From: Hyphomicrobiales bacterium
GTDB lineage: Bacteria > Pseudomonadota > Alphaproteobacteria > Rhizobiales > Beijerinckiaceae
Assembly: GCA_027488155.1 (NCBI GenBank)
Contig: JAIYCE010000048.1
Span: forward strand, 1 to 56,927
Length of the DNA: 56,927 nucleotides
Reading direction: 5' to 3'
Below, piece after piece: positions 25,810 to 35,845 of the stretch; the first letter of the stretch is position 1, and each line of letters starts with the position of its first letter. Below the pieces are notes generated by a model. The model ran no database searches and had not been told where the DNA came from. It saw nothing but the letters and a program-made list of their open reading frames with translations. The translations under genes were made by a program, and so were the position numbers.

Positions 25810-28800
25810 TCATTCTGCCGGATGGGTCGCAGCGCGTGAACCGAAAGGCCATTTCCGTCGCGCGACTTTAAGCCAACCCGGACGCCATTCGCCAATTCGG
25901 GCAATGACCAGAAGTGCCGCCGGTGTCACGATCAATGTCAGCAGCGTTGCGAAACCGAGGCCGAACACGATCGCCGTTGACAGATGGACCCACCATTGCG
26001 TTGACGGAGCACCCACCGCCACAGAGCGGTTGACAAAGTCGATGTTCACGCCAAAGGCAATTGCGAGCACGCCGAGAATGGCTGTGACCGCAGTCAGCGC
26101 CACGGGCCTTGCGCGCTCGCGGCAAGTTTCGATCACCGCATCGTAAGCCTTCCAGCCTTCGCGCCGAAGTCTATCGTAAGTATCGATCAGTACGATGTTA
26201 TTGTTCACGATCACGCCAGCATTGGCGATGATGCCGATACCGGTCATCACGACACCAAACGCTTGTCCCATGATTATGAGGCCGAGCAAAACACCGATCG
26301 TTGACAAGATCACCGCCGAAAGCACGAGCAGGACGGAGGTGAATTTGTTGAACTGCGCAAGAAGGATCGCGAAGATCAGGAAGATTGCGGTGCCGAACGC
26401 CTTCGAAAGGAAAGCCCCCGCCTTGGCGCGCTCCTCATCCTCACCCTTCATGCGGAAGGTGACGCCAGGACCCAGATCCATCGCGCGCAGATCCCGCATA
26501 ATGTCTTGCTGCACCGCCGCCGATTGCACGCCTTCGGCCAGATTGGAGGAGACGGTCACGATGCGCTGCCCACCAGCACGATTGATCGTGCCGACGCGGC
26601 GCGTCGCCTCGCGGGTGACGAAATTGCCAACCGGCACATAGCCTGCGGGCGTATTCATCCGCAACTCTTCGATTTCATCGAGTGTGCGGCGATTTTCAGG
26701 AAAGCGCAGAATAATGTCGACCGACTTGTCGGTATCGTTCGGGCGATATTCCGTAATCTTTAGACCATTCGTGATAAGCTGCACCGCATTACCAACAGTG
26801 AGCGCGCTGGCGCCATACTTTGCGGCTTCTGCCTTATCGACGCGTATGGTCCAGTCGATGCCCGGTAATTGCTGACCGTCATCCAGATCGCGGATTTCTG
26901 GTTTCTTTTCGAGATAGGCTGCGACTTTGCGCGCCGCTGGATCGAGCAAGTCAGGATCGAGCGCAGTTAACTGTACTTGGATTGGCTTGCCAGTCGGTGG
27001 CCCCGCGCGTGGTGCGGTCACCTCGATATTGACACCTGCAATGTCAGCTGTCCGGCGGCGGATATCGTCCATGATTTCGTGGGCCGGACGCCGCTGCTGC
27101 CAATCAATGAATTCGAACTGGATAGTCCCGATATTATCTTCGGTGACTTCATCGGATCCCTTTTGGCCCTCACCAGATCGCGCATAGACCGTGCGCAATT
27201 CAGTCATCGGCAAAATGCGCTCCTCGACCTTGCGGACGAGTGCGTCCTTTTCAACGAGCGAAAGATTGCCACGCGCACGGATTTGTACGACGCCAAAATC
27301 GGGCTCAACATTGGGGAAGAATTCGACACCGTTACCGAGCTTGCCATAACCAAAAATGACGACGAAGAGCAGCGCAATAGTTGCCCCGATTGTCGCAAGC
27401 GGCCGCTTCAGCGACAACATAACCAGCCTCATGTAAGGCCCGTTCATCTTGGCGCGATCATCATGCACGTCTGGCGCACGACCGAGAAGCGCACCGAGCG
27501 TCGGCGTGAAGAACAGTGCGACGACCAAGGATGCTGAGAGCGTCGCGATCAGCGTCAACGGCATATATTTCATGAACTGACCGACAATGCCCGGCCAGAA
27601 CAAAAGCGGCGAGAAGGCCGCAATGCGCGTCAACGTGGACGAGATCACGGGGCCTGCCATGCGCTTGGCCGCGAGCGTATAGGCTTCGCGCGCTGGCATA
27701 CCTTCGGCCATCCGTCGCTCGGCATATTCTGAGACGATGATTGCGTCGTCGACGAGCATCCCGACTGCAAGGATCAGCGAGAACAAAACAACGATATTGA
27801 CGGTCAGGCCGGCAAGTTGCAGCGCTAGAATGCCGGTCAGAAAAGATGCAGGAATCGCGATGCCGATAAAGATGGATGCGCGACCGCCAAGCGTCACCAA
27901 CATGATGACGAAGACAAGCAGGACCGCCGTAATCACGCTGTTCTGCAATTCATGCAGCATGTCACGGATCGTCTTCGACTTGTCCTGCGTGAACGAGACT
28001 TCGATGCTCGATGGCCATGTTTTCTGCAATTCGGCAATGACGTATTTAACCGCATCGACCGTCTCGATGAGGTTGGCACCGGTGCGCTTCGACACTTCGA
28101 TAGCGACGCCCGGTTGCCCGTTGAAGCGTGTGATCGAGGTCGCATCCTTGAATGTAGGCCGCACTTCGGCAACGTCGCCGAGTTGCACACTTGCACCAGA
28201 AGAAGCCGTCAGCGGCAGTTTCAATACGTCTTCCGGTTTTTCGATTAGCGCCGGCACCTTGACGGCAAAACGGCCCGATCCGCCTTCCATCGCACCCGCC
28301 GTCACAAGACTGTTGCCGGCCGATGTGCCAGCCGCAAGCTCGGCCAATGAGACACCATAGGCGCGCAATTGGCTTGGCTCAGCAATGATTTCGACCACTT
28401 CATCGCGCGTACCGCGCAATTCGGCTGAGAGCACGCCCGGTACCTGCTCAAGCGCATTCTTCGCCGAGCGCGCGACACGCAATAGCGTGCGCTCAGGCAC
28501 ATTGCCGCGCAACCCGACAACGAGAACCGGATAAAGCGACAGGTTGACTTCGCGAACCGTCGGTTGGTCGGCATCGCGCGGTAGGTCGCGTTTGGCATCG
28601 TCGACCTTGGCACGCACATCGGCGATTGCTTTGGCTGCATCGAAACCGGCTTCGAACTCAAGCAGCACATAGCCGCCGCCTTCAAATGCCGTTGAACGCA
28701 TTTCCTTGACGTTGTTAACGCTCTTAAGTTGCGTCTCCATCGGGCGCAGCAAGAGGCGCTCGGAATCTTCCGGGCTGATGCCGCGCTGGCTCATTTGAAC

Positions 28801-28938
28801 ATAGACGATCGGAACCTTCACATCGGGTTCCGATTCTTTCGGGATCGTCAGATAGGCAGAGAAGCCTGCCACAAGCAGGAACAAGAGAAGTGCAAGCGTG
28901 AGGCGTGCGTGAGAGACAGCGTAATCGACGGGGTTCAT
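25810..28938 (-). CDS. RND efflux transporter, inner-membrane pump
   Basis: A 1042-residue resistance-nodulation-division pump of the AcrB/MdtB superfamily. After the first helix (LTLALLLFLLVAGFSAYL) come a periplasmic porter domain, helices 2-6 with the proton-relay Asp pair in VGMLVDDAIIVSEYAERR, a second porter domain, and the final helix group. The length is normal for the family. The frame begins MNPVDYAVSHARL at 28938 with GAGG upstream. It pairs with the adjacent fusion protein; no outer-membrane channel is present, so a TolC from elsewhere is needed. The drug or metabolite range is unknown. Confidence 0.93.
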   Translation of the reverse strand: MNPVDYAVSHARLTLALLLFLLVAGFSAYLTIPKESEPDVKVPIVYVQMSQRGISPEDSERLLLRPMETQLKSVNNVKEMRSTAFEGGGYVLLEFEAGFDAAKAIADVRAKVDDAKRDLPRDADQPTVREVNLSLYPVLVVGLRGNVPERTLLRVARSAKNALEQVPGVLSAELRGTRDEVVEIIAEPSQLRAYGVSLAELAAGTSAGNSLVTAGAMEGGSGRFAVKVPALIEKPEDVLKLPLTASSGASVQLGDVAEVRPTFKDATSITRFNGQPGVAIEVSKRTGANLIETVDAVKYVIAELQKTWPSSIEVSFTQDKSKTIRDMLHELQNSVITAVLLVFVIMLVTLGGRASIFIGIAIPASFLTGILALQLAGLTVNIVVLFSLILAVGMLVDDAIIVSEYAERRMAEGMPAREAYTLAAKRMAGPVISSTLTRIAAFSPLLFWPGIVGQFMKYMPLTLIATLSASLVVALFFTPTLGALLGRAPDVHDDRAKMNGPYMRLVMLSLKRPLATIGATIALLFVVIFGYGKLGNGVEFFPNVEPDFGVVQIRARGNLSLVEKDALVRKVEERILPMTELRTVYARSGEGQKGSDEVTEDNIGTIQFEFIDWQQRRPAHEIMDDIRRRTADIAGVNIEVTAPRAGPPTGKPIQVQLTALDPDLLDPAARKVAAYLEKKPEIRDLDDGQQLPGIDWTIRVDKAEAAKYGASALTVGNAVQLITNGLKITEYRPNDTDKSVDIILRFPENRRTLDEIEELRMNTPAGYVPVGNFVTREATRRVGTINRAGGQRIVTVSSNLAEGVQSAAVQQDIMRDLRAMDLGPGVTFRMKGEDEERAKAGAFLSKAFGTAIFLIFAILLAQFNKFTSVLLVLSAVILSTIGVLLGLIIMGQAFGVVMTGIGIIANAGVIVNNNIVLIDTYDRLRREGWKAYDAVIETCRERARPVALTAVTAILGVLAIAFGVNIDFVNRSVAVGAPSTQWWVHLSTAIVFGLGFATLLTLIVTPAALLVIARIGEWRPGWLKVARRKWPFGSRAATHPAE

Positions 28939-28946
28939 GACACGCC

Positions 28947-30014
28947 TCAGGATTGTGTCGCCGGAACGGGTTCGACCTTCTGGCCTTCTTTCACGAAATC
29001 CTGACCCTGAACGATCAAGCGCGTACCATTGGGAATTCCAGAGACCCAAAGATATTGCGTTTCATCCTCGACGAGTTCGACAGGAATGAAGATGACCACA
29101 TCATTTTCATTGACTGCGCGTACGCCAAGCTTGCCTTCGGCAGAGAATGTGAGCACGGAGCGCGGCACACGCGTTGCCGGAACAGCAGCAAGCCACAATG
29201 AAACTTCCGCTGTCACGCCATCGGGAATCTTGCGATCGGGGTTCGGCAATCCGACATCGACGCGATAGGTGCGCGTCTGCGGGCTGGCGCGGTTCGAGAC
29301 GAAGCGTACATAGCCTTTGTAGGATTGACCTGTGACAAGTTTTACTTCGGCACGGTCGCCATCATGCACGCTGCCAAGCCGCCTTTCGGAAATCTCGACG
29401 ACGGCCAGCATGGGATCAAGTGCGAGCACTTCGGCCACGGCTGCGCCGGGCTGTAGCGCTTGGCCGACAACGACAGGAACTTCATTGACGACGCCCGAGA
29501 TCGGTGCTGTCACGACGCCGCGGTCGCGTTCGGCGACGGCTGCGGCGAGAGCGGCTTCCGCGCCTTTCAAATCGGCTTCAAGCTGCGCAGCATTCAGCTT
29601 CGGCAAATTGCCGGTTTCAATCAACGAGCGGCGCGCTTCGAATTCGCGCTTGCGTTGTTCGACCCGCGCCTGTGCTTGCAAAACATTGGCTTCGCGCGCT
29701 TCATCCGAAAGAATAGCGAGCACATCGCCCTCTTTCACGTCCGAGCCACGTCGGACCTTGAGATCGGTCAGAATGCCGTTTGTGCGCGCAACGGCTGTGG
29801 TGCGGCGATCCGCTTCCGTGCGGCCTGAGACATTGAGTTTGCGTGAACGCTCAACCGTTTCCGCTTTCGCGACAGCCACACGAAATAGCTTCTGCTCGGG
29901 CGGCGCCTTTTGTGCAGCAGCATTGGCATCGGTTTTGGAACCGAAATGGCCTGAGCCGATCCAGAGCCCAGCGCCGAGAATGAGAATGAGCGCGATGATG
30001 CGGCTTGAAAACAT
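28947..30014 (-). CDS. RND efflux periplasmic adaptor (membrane fusion protein)
   Basis: A 355-residue HlyD/AcrA-type adaptor. A single N-terminal anchor (IIALILILGAGLWIG) is followed by the lipoyl half (VRRGSDVKEGDVLAILS), an alpha-helical hairpin (about 115-165, ARVEQRKREFEARRSLI), the second lipoyl half and a beta-barrel domain. GAGGAG precedes the ATG at 30014. It lies 8 bases before the pump gene and 11 bases after tetR, so all three are one operon. Confidence 0.9.
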   Translation of the reverse strand: MFSSRIIALILILGAGLWIGSGHFGSKTDANAAAQKAPPEQKLFRVAVAKAETVERSRKLNVSGRTEADRRTTAVARTNGILTDLKVRRGSDVKEGDVLAILSDEAREANVLQAQARVEQRKREFEARRSLIETGNLPKLNAAQLEADLKGAEAALAAAVAERDRGVVTAPISGVVNEVPVVVGQALQPGAAVAEVLALDPMLAVVEISERRLGSVHDGDRAEVKLVTGQSYKGYVRFVSNRASPQTRTYRVDVGLPNPDRKIPDGVTAEVSLWLAAVPATRVPRSVLTFSAEGKLGVRAVNENDVVIFIPVELVEDETQYLWVSGIPNGTRLIVQGQDFVKEGQKVEPVPATQS

Positions 30015-30025
30015 AATACGGCTCC

Positions 30026-30679
30026 TCAGGCATGCACCGCGCGGACGGCCCCGTCGCGCGCCGTAGCCTTGGTGAAGTTGATGGTGATTTGGCCGGCGAG
30101 TGCGGCGCGTGTTGTGGCGAGGACGGTCTGCACGGCCCATTCGCCGTCGAAATCAGGTTCGAGCGCACGGCGCTTGAACAATCCGTCGACCAATGTGCCA
30201 ATGAGCCGCGCAACCGTATCGAGATCGACACCGGCTGCGACGCCTCCCTGCTGCTTCAATTTCAACAGCACGTCGCAAAGCCCTTCATGCACGGCACACT
30301 CGATGCCGCGGATCATCGCGCCAACGTCTGGGTTACGCGCCGCTTCAGACCAGATTTCGAGTGCCATAACGGCACCGCCGCACGGCTCATCGATCAGATG
30401 TTTGCGTGCTAGACCTTCAAGCGCCGACAACATGTCTGGCGCATCGTGGATACCGGCGAAGTCTTGCAGGATGCGCGCACGGTCCCGCTCAGTCATGCCG
30501 GCGATCATCGCGTCCTTGGAGGTGAAATAGCGATAGATATTGGCTGGGCTCATCCCAGCTTCGGCGGCGACATCCTGCATCGTGGTCTGGTGGAAGCCAG
30601 ACCGAGCAAAGCAAATCTGCGCCGCATCCAGGATCTGATGCCGCCTGTCCACATGCAGTGTTTCATTATGTTTGCGCAT
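30026..30679 (-). CDS. TetR-family repressor of the RND operon
   Basis: A 217-residue one-component regulator. The N-terminal helix-turn-helix spans about 14-60 (ILDAAQICFARSGFHQTTMQDVAAEAGMSPANIYRYF with the SKDA end), followed by a helical ligand domain. It is the first gene of the efflux operon and probably represses itself and the pump until a ligand binds. The ATG at 30679 sits at the predicted transcript start, which suggests a leaderless mRNA. A GTG ten codons later has no ribosome-binding site. Confidence 0.9.
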   Translation of the reverse strand: MRKHNETLHVDRRHQILDAAQICFARSGFHQTTMQDVAAEAGMSPANIYRYFTSKDAMIAGMTERDRARILQDFAGIHDAPDMLSALEGLARKHLIDEPCGGAVMALEIWSEAARNPDVGAMIRGIECAVHEGLCDVLLKLKQQGGVAAGVDLDTVARLIGTLVDGLFKRRALEPDFDGEWAVQTVLATTRAALAGQITINFTKATARDGAVRAVHA

Positions 30680-30685
30680 TGGCCT

Positions 30686-30714
30686 TTTATAGTGAATGAA
30701 CGTTCATTTATCAA
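30686..30714 (-). promoter_or_regulatory. Promoter of the tetR-RND operon
   Basis: On the minus strand TTGATA (30714-30709) and TATAAA (30691-30686) are separated by exactly 17 bp, a close match to the sigma70 promoter. Transcription should start about 30679-30680, at the tetR ATG. Confidence 0.75.
30695..30708. promoter_or_regulatory. TetR operator palindrome
   Basis: AATGAACGTTCATT is a perfect 14-bp palindrome located wholly between the -35 and -10 boxes of the operon promoter. A bound TetR dimer there would block RNA polymerase directly. Confidence 0.8.
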
Positions 30715-30809
30715 GCTCATTTTGGGTTTTTTTGCACCAGATTCCCCAAAAGGGCACCGATGCCGGAGACAGGACTTGCAGCGTGCCCGCTCCATGTTGT
30801 TGATCGGGA

Positions 30810-31706
30810 ATGGATTCCTTGGCTTTTACGCACAACATCACACTCGGATCAGGGGATCTGAGTGCGACCATCAGCCCAATCGGCGCGGAGCTCATATCTT
30901 TGCGCTACATGGGAGAAGAATGGCTCTGGCAGGGCGATGCGACGTCCTGGCCGCGCCAAGCGCCTGTCCTCTTCCCCCATTGCGGCCGAACGGCAGGCCG
31001 AACGATCAGGGTGGACGGAACCGCTTATCCCGACCAGCCCATCCATGGCTTCGCGCCGACGAGTCTATTCGCTCTGAAAGCACACAGCAGCGAAAGCGCG
31101 ATTTTCACCCTTTCGGACAGCCCTGCGACGCGGGCGCTATACCCATTCGCGTTCGAGCTTGATGTTTGTTTTTCAATACAGTCGGGCGTTCTGGAGCAGG
31201 TCATCAAATGCCACAACGGCGGAAAGAGGCCTATGCCCGTGGCAGCGGGTTTCCATCCAGGCTTTGTCTGGCCTCTCCCCAGCGCAGGGCCTAAGGCTAC
31301 CCACTGCCTGCGTTTCGAAACAGACGAACCCCATCCAATCGCCTTACCCGATGCGGATGGACTGATGGGAGGAGAAACCATGCCCTCCCCTGTGCACGAC
31401 CGCATATTGACGCTTGATGACAACCTGTTTCGCGCCGGATCAGTCATTTTCGACCGGATCATTAGCCGCTCCATCTGGTTCGGCGTACCCGGTCGCCCAG
31501 GCCTTCAGATCGATTTCGATACGCCAAGCCTCGTCTTGTGGCGATGGCCCGGCCCTAACGAGGCCGATTATCTCTGCATCGAACCATGGGCAGGACTGCC
31601 CGACCCAGCTGGCTTCACCGGCGATTTGGCCTCAAAACCGAGCATAACCCGCCTTGCGCCTGGCGAGAGCACCTGTTGGACGATACGGATCAAGCCCGGG
31701 GCATAG
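30810..31706 (+). CDS. Aldose 1-epimerase family protein (LacX-like)
   Basis: A 298-residue beta-sandwich protein of the galactose mutarotase superfamily. Substrate and catalytic residues appear in PVLFPHCGRTAGR, QPIHGFA, AAGFHPGFVW and CIEPWAG (the likely catalytic Glu near 262). The LacX-like group is less well characterised than GalM, and the sugar is unknown. It is divergent from the tetR operon. Confidence 0.82.
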   Translation: MDSLAFTHNITLGSGDLSATISPIGAELISLRYMGEEWLWQGDATSWPRQAPVLFPHCGRTAGRTIRVDGTAYPDQPIHGFAPTSLFALKAHSSESAIFTLSDSPATRALYPFAFELDVCFSIQSGVLEQVIKCHNGGKRPMPVAAGFHPGFVWPLPSAGPKATHCLRFETDEPHPIALPDADGLMGGETMPSPVHDRILTLDDNLFRAGSVIFDRIISRSIWFGVPGRPGLQIDFDTPSLVLWRWPGPNEADYLCIEPWAGLPDPAGFTGDLASKPSITRLAPGESTCWTIRIKPGA

Positions 31707-31768
31707 GCTGTACCTGAATGCTTGTGCTAGTTTTGATCACGTTTTTCTGAAATGCGGACACTTAGCTC

Positions 31769-33958
31769 ATGCGTCGCTTTTGGCTGGCCCTGCTCTTCAT
31801 ATTTCTCGGTGCCTTTTCCGTGCGCGCCGAGGTTGACGATCTCAAAGCACAGCCAAAGACGACGGCCCCCGTCGGTATGACGCAGGAGCAATTCGACACG
31901 CTGGTGAAATCCGTCACCGATGCCGTGACGAAGGCGATACAGGAACAAACGACGCCCACAGCCGAGACGCATCACGCAGCGTTTTCGCCGAACGAACACA
32001 ATTCTCTAGGCCGCGCCTTAGCAAGTATTGTCGAACGCGCCCCAGCCGTGGTCGCCGGAATTCCAGGCATGGTCTTCGCACTTGAACGCATGCCCGCACG
32101 CCTCGATCGGTCGGCGCAAGGCGGATTGAACTTCGTAGAATTCATGTTGGCGCTGATCGCTGCCTTATTGATCACTGCGCTTTTGGAATGGCTGGTCCGC
32201 AAGGTGTCAGCACGCAAAAGACATGAACTCGCCGTCAGAATTCCAGATAAACATGGTTTGCGTGCGCTACTTGGATTAACTTTGATCGAAGCATTGCGCT
32301 TAGCCGCCGTCATCGGCGTCACGCATGTGATTATTGCTGTCTGGTTCAGCAATGGAAGTTTTCAATCGACAGTCATGGGCGCAGCGCTTGATGCATGGAT
32401 ACGCTGGCGTATCTTTGCTGTCCTGACAGAAATCATCTTTCGCCCCAAGTTGGCTTCTGCACGCCTAGCGCCGGTCGATGATGCAGCAGCGACGAAAATC
32501 GCATATTGGATCGTGCTTACCAGCGCGATTGTCTCAGGAACAAAATTTTACGCAAGCCTGTTTGCTGCACCAGCCGTACTAGCAGCGGCCTTGATGGTCA
32601 CGACAGCAATCGTAACCGCAACTTACATAGGCTTCCTCTATCAGCTTTATACGCCGCTTTCGCAATGGTTTTCGGGCCTCGTAAACACCGAACGCGGCAG
32701 CGCCCCGTTCAATCGGATATTGGCTCGCCATTGGTTTGCACTGGCTATCCCGCTCTTATTATTTTCAGCTCTGATGCGGTTATTTGGTGCTGTAACTGCG
32801 AACGCAGGAATTGCAACGGCCAGCGCGATTACTGTCAACGTTGTGATAGCGTTCATTTTTTTCGAAACGGTTATGGTGTTCATTGCACGCCGACCCTTGG
32901 ATGAACAATCGCTTGCGAGCCAAATGCGCCCTTTCATCCTCCGCGCCATTCAGGTCTTCGCGATCATTGCAGCCATTTTTGCCATCGCCAATATTTGGGC
33001 GGTAAGTGGGCTAAGCCTTCTGAAGGCCGACGAATGGAACAACATAATCGATTCATGGAGTACCGTCGCTTTTATTCTGATCGGGTCCTTCTTCGCATGG
33101 GAGATCGTTTCATTTGTGAGCTCTCGTTATAGCACGCACAACGTCGCTGACAGCTCGCAGGAGGACTCGCTCGCAGCATCGACGGGAGCAACACGATTGC
33201 AAACGCTTATGCCACCCTTCCGCGTGGCCATGGCAGTAGGCATTATTGTCACAAGCCTTCTGATGGTGCTGTCGAGTCTTGGAATCAATACGACGCCATT
33301 GATCGCGGGCGCATCTGTGATTGGTCTTGCCATTTCTTTCGGCAGCCAGACTTTGGTGAAAGACATCGTATCGGGCATTTTCTTTCTTGCCGATGATGCC
33401 TTCCGCGTAGGCGAGTATATCGATTGCAAATCAGTCAAGGGAACAGTCGAGGGCTTCACCTTACGCTCGCTCAAGCTGCGCCACCAAAACGGCCAGATCC
33501 ATACGATCCCATTTGGCCAGCTCGGCCAAATCACCAATTTTAGCCGCGACTGGTCGACCGTTAAATTCAATCTGCGCTTCGCCCGCGACATTGATGTCGA
33601 TACATTACGTAAGGCCACGAAGAAGCTCGGTCAGGAATTGGTGGAAGATCCAGAATTAAAGGATCAGTTCATCGCTCCTCTCAAATTGCAGGGAGTGGCC
33701 GATATTGAAGACAATGCAATCATCATGCGGTTTAAATTCACCGTGAAGCCGGTGAATCCAACCTTTATTCAGCGCCTCGCAATCAAACGCATGCTCTTGG
33801 AATTCCCAGCGTTAGGTCTGAAATTCGCATCTGCACCAAACTTAGTATTGCAGGCACCACAATTGCCTGAGCCTTTGCAGGTGTCATCCGCAATTGACAG
33901 CACTCAAGCAGGCACAGAGCCTCAAGAACATGCATCAACCGCTTCAAAAATAGCCTGA
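31769..33958 (+). CDS. Large mechanosensitive channel, MscS family
   Basis: A 729-residue inner-membrane protein. It has a signal peptide (residues 1-20), a short periplasmic region with an SVTDAVTKAIQEQTT helix, and then a series of hydrophobic helices from about 120 to 500. The MscS pore helix and beta domain begin near 508, as AGASVIGLAISFGSQTLVKD and FFLADDAFRVGEYIDCKSVKG, with the RSLKLRHQNGQIHTIPFGQL segment. Larger than E. coli MscS, it resembles the multi-helix MscS variants of alphaproteobacteria. It releases solutes on hypo-osmotic shock. The last 45 residues are a low-complexity tail. Confidence 0.9.
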   Translation: MRRFWLALLFIFLGAFSVRAEVDDLKAQPKTTAPVGMTQEQFDTLVKSVTDAVTKAIQEQTTPTAETHHAAFSPNEHNSLGRALASIVERAPAVVAGIPGMVFALERMPARLDRSAQGGLNFVEFMLALIAALLITALLEWLVRKVSARKRHELAVRIPDKHGLRALLGLTLIEALRLAAVIGVTHVIIAVWFSNGSFQSTVMGAALDAWIRWRIFAVLTEIIFRPKLASARLAPVDDAAATKIAYWIVLTSAIVSGTKFYASLFAAPAVLAAALMVTTAIVTATYIGFLYQLYTPLSQWFSGLVNTERGSAPFNRILARHWFALAIPLLLFSALMRLFGAVTANAGIATASAITVNVVIAFIFFETVMVFIARRPLDEQSLASQMRPFILRAIQVFAIIAAIFAIANIWAVSGLSLLKADEWNNIIDSWSTVAFILIGSFFAWEIVSFVSSRYSTHNVADSSQEDSLAASTGATRLQTLMPPFRVAMAVGIIVTSLLMVLSSLGINTTPLIAGASVIGLAISFGSQTLVKDIVSGIFFLADDAFRVGEYIDCKSVKGTVEGFTLRSLKLRHQNGQIHTIPFGQLGQITNFSRDWSTVKFNLRFARDIDVDTLRKATKKLGQELVEDPELKDQFIAPLKLQGVADIEDNAIIMRFKFTVKPVNPTFIQRLAIKRMLLEFPALGLKFASAPNLVLQAPQLPEPLQVSSAIDSTQAGTEPQEHASTASKIA

Positions 33959-34030
33959 ACTGGCATACCCAATCTCTAGATTTCCGCAGCAGGAGTCCTA
34001 ATCTCCCTTCTCCAAGGGAGTGCCGACTAG

Positions 34031-35833
34031 ATGAGTTTCATTTCGCCCAATCGTTTCACCACGCGTCCGGAAATCGATGGCACCTTTGGCGCCGTCGCAA
34101 CCACACATTGGATTGCATCGGCCGTTGCGATGGGCATTCTCGAAAGGGGTGGCAACGCCTTTGATGCCGGTGCGGCCGCAGCCTTCACACTGCAGGTGGT
34201 TGAACCGCATCTGAACGGCCCGGGCGGTGATGTTCCAATCCTTGTTCACGATGTGAAACGTGGCAAGACGGACGTGATCTGTGGTCAGGGTCCCGCTCCG
34301 GCGGATGCCACCATCGCTCATTTCAAATCGCTGGGGCTCGATCTCATCCCAGGGACTGGTTTGTTGGCGGGCTGCATTCCGGGCACCTTCGATGCCTACA
34401 TGCTGCTTTTGCGTGATTATGGCACCATGCGCCCGCGCGATGTGATGGAGGCTGCCATCCATTATGCACGCCATGGCTATCCGCTCGTTGAGCGGATTTG
34501 CGCAACGATCAAAACGGTCCAAAAACTCTTCGAAGATGAATGGCCGACCTCAGCCGCAGTCTATCTACCAAACGGCCAAGTGCCTGAACCCGGAACGCTC
34601 TTTCGTAACCCGGCCATGGCAGACATGTATGATCGCATTCTGCGCGAGGCGGAGGCAGGCGGCGGCGGTCGCGAAGCCGAGATCGAAAGGGCACGGAAGA
34701 TTTGGTCGCAAGGTTTTGTTGCTGAGGCGATCGACAAATTCTGCCGTACACAGGAATTGATGGACGTCTCCGGCCGGAAACATCGTGGCGTTCTAACTGG
34801 GCATGACATGGCAACATGGCAGGCCCATGTCGAAGCGCCGATCCATTATGATTATGGCCGCTATCGCATCTATAAGACCGGCCCATGGGGCCAAGGTCTC
34901 GCAGCGCTCCAACAATTTGCTCTGTTGAAGGGCTTTCAGCTCGACGGTCTCGACCCCGCGGGTCCCGATTTCATTCATCTTGTCGTTGAAGCATCGAAAC
35001 TGGCCTTCGCCGACCGTGAAGCGTTTTATGGCGATCCCGATTTCGTCAATGTTCCCATCGAAACATTGCTATCGGACGCCTACAACGCCGACCGGCGCAG
35101 ATTGATCGGCGAAAGCGCTTCGCTTGAATTGCGGCCCGGGACGATTCCAGGCGCGGGCGGAAAGGTCGATGCACGAGTGGCATCGGGTCAACGTACCGCT
35201 GTCGGCGCAACGGGAGCAGGCGAACCGACTGTCGGCCGCATGGGTGAATCGCGCGGCGACACGGTCCATATCGATGTCGTGGATCGCGACGGCAACATGA
35301 TCGCGGCAACGCCATCCGGCGGTTGGTTACAATCCTCACCGATTATTCCAGAACTCGGCTTCTGCCTCGGCAGTCGCATGCAGATGTTCTGGCTCGACGA
35401 CACTCATCCCGCGGCCCTTGCGCCCGGCAAGCGGCCACGCTCGACATTGTCACCGACGATGGCGGATCGCGATGGCATTCCGTGGCTTGCTTGGGGTACG
35501 CCCGGCGGCGACCAACAGGATCAGTGGATTCCACAATTTTTGCTACGTCATGTCCATTGCAACATGAACATGCAGGAATCGATCGATGCGCCGGCATGGC
35601 ATTCCGAACATTTCCCCGGTTCGTTCTGGCCGCGCAATTCCCGCCCCGGTGTTCTCGTTGTGGAAGGCCGGATGCCGAAGGAAACAATCGAAGAACTGCG
35701 CCGCCGCGGCCATATCGTTGAAATTGGCGAGGATTGGTCAGAAGGCCGCCTCGTCGCCGCCAAGCGCGAAGGGGTGCATCGCAAGGCAGCCGCCAATCCC
35801 CGCGGCATGCAAGGCTATGCGATTGGCCGCTAA
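34031..35833 (+). CDS. ggt: Gamma-glutamyltranspeptidase family protein (cytoplasmic)
   Basis: A 600-residue Ntn hydrolase of the GGT superfamily. The N-terminal ATTHWIASAVAMGILERGGNAFDAGAAAAF and GPGGDVPILVHD are diagnostic. The autocatalytic nucleophile Thr is expected at about 411 in RGDTVHIDVVDRDGN, with GGWLQSS downstream. There is no signal peptide, unlike secreted GGTs; family branches without one include oxamate amidohydrolase-like enzymes. It starts the operon with a DUF1028 protein and a peptide importer, so hydrolysis of imported gamma-glutamyl or related peptides is a reasonable inference. Confidence 0.87.
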   Translation: MSFISPNRFTTRPEIDGTFGAVATTHWIASAVAMGILERGGNAFDAGAAAAFTLQVVEPHLNGPGGDVPILVHDVKRGKTDVICGQGPAPADATIAHFKSLGLDLIPGTGLLAGCIPGTFDAYMLLLRDYGTMRPRDVMEAAIHYARHGYPLVERICATIKTVQKLFEDEWPTSAAVYLPNGQVPEPGTLFRNPAMADMYDRILREAEAGGGGREAEIERARKIWSQGFVAEAIDKFCRTQELMDVSGRKHRGVLTGHDMATWQAHVEAPIHYDYGRYRIYKTGPWGQGLAALQQFALLKGFQLDGLDPAGPDFIHLVVEASKLAFADREAFYGDPDFVNVPIETLLSDAYNADRRRLIGESASLELRPGTIPGAGGKVDARVASGQRTAVGATGAGEPTVGRMGESRGDTVHIDVVDRDGNMIAATPSGGWLQSSPIIPELGFCLGSRMQMFWLDDTHPAALAPGKRPRSTLSPTMADRDGIPWLAWGTPGGDQQDQWIPQFLLRHVHCNMNMQESIDAPAWHSEHFPGSFWPRNSRPGVLVVEGRMPKETIEELRRRGHIVEIGEDWSEGRLVAAKREGVHRKAAANPRGMQGYAIGR

Positions 35834-35845
35834 GGAGAACATGTC

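Noticed and set aside
34031..35833. Secreted GGT of glutathione metabolism
   Set aside because: The N-terminus lacks a signal peptide and begins close to the conserved domain, so a cytoplasmic location is more likely.
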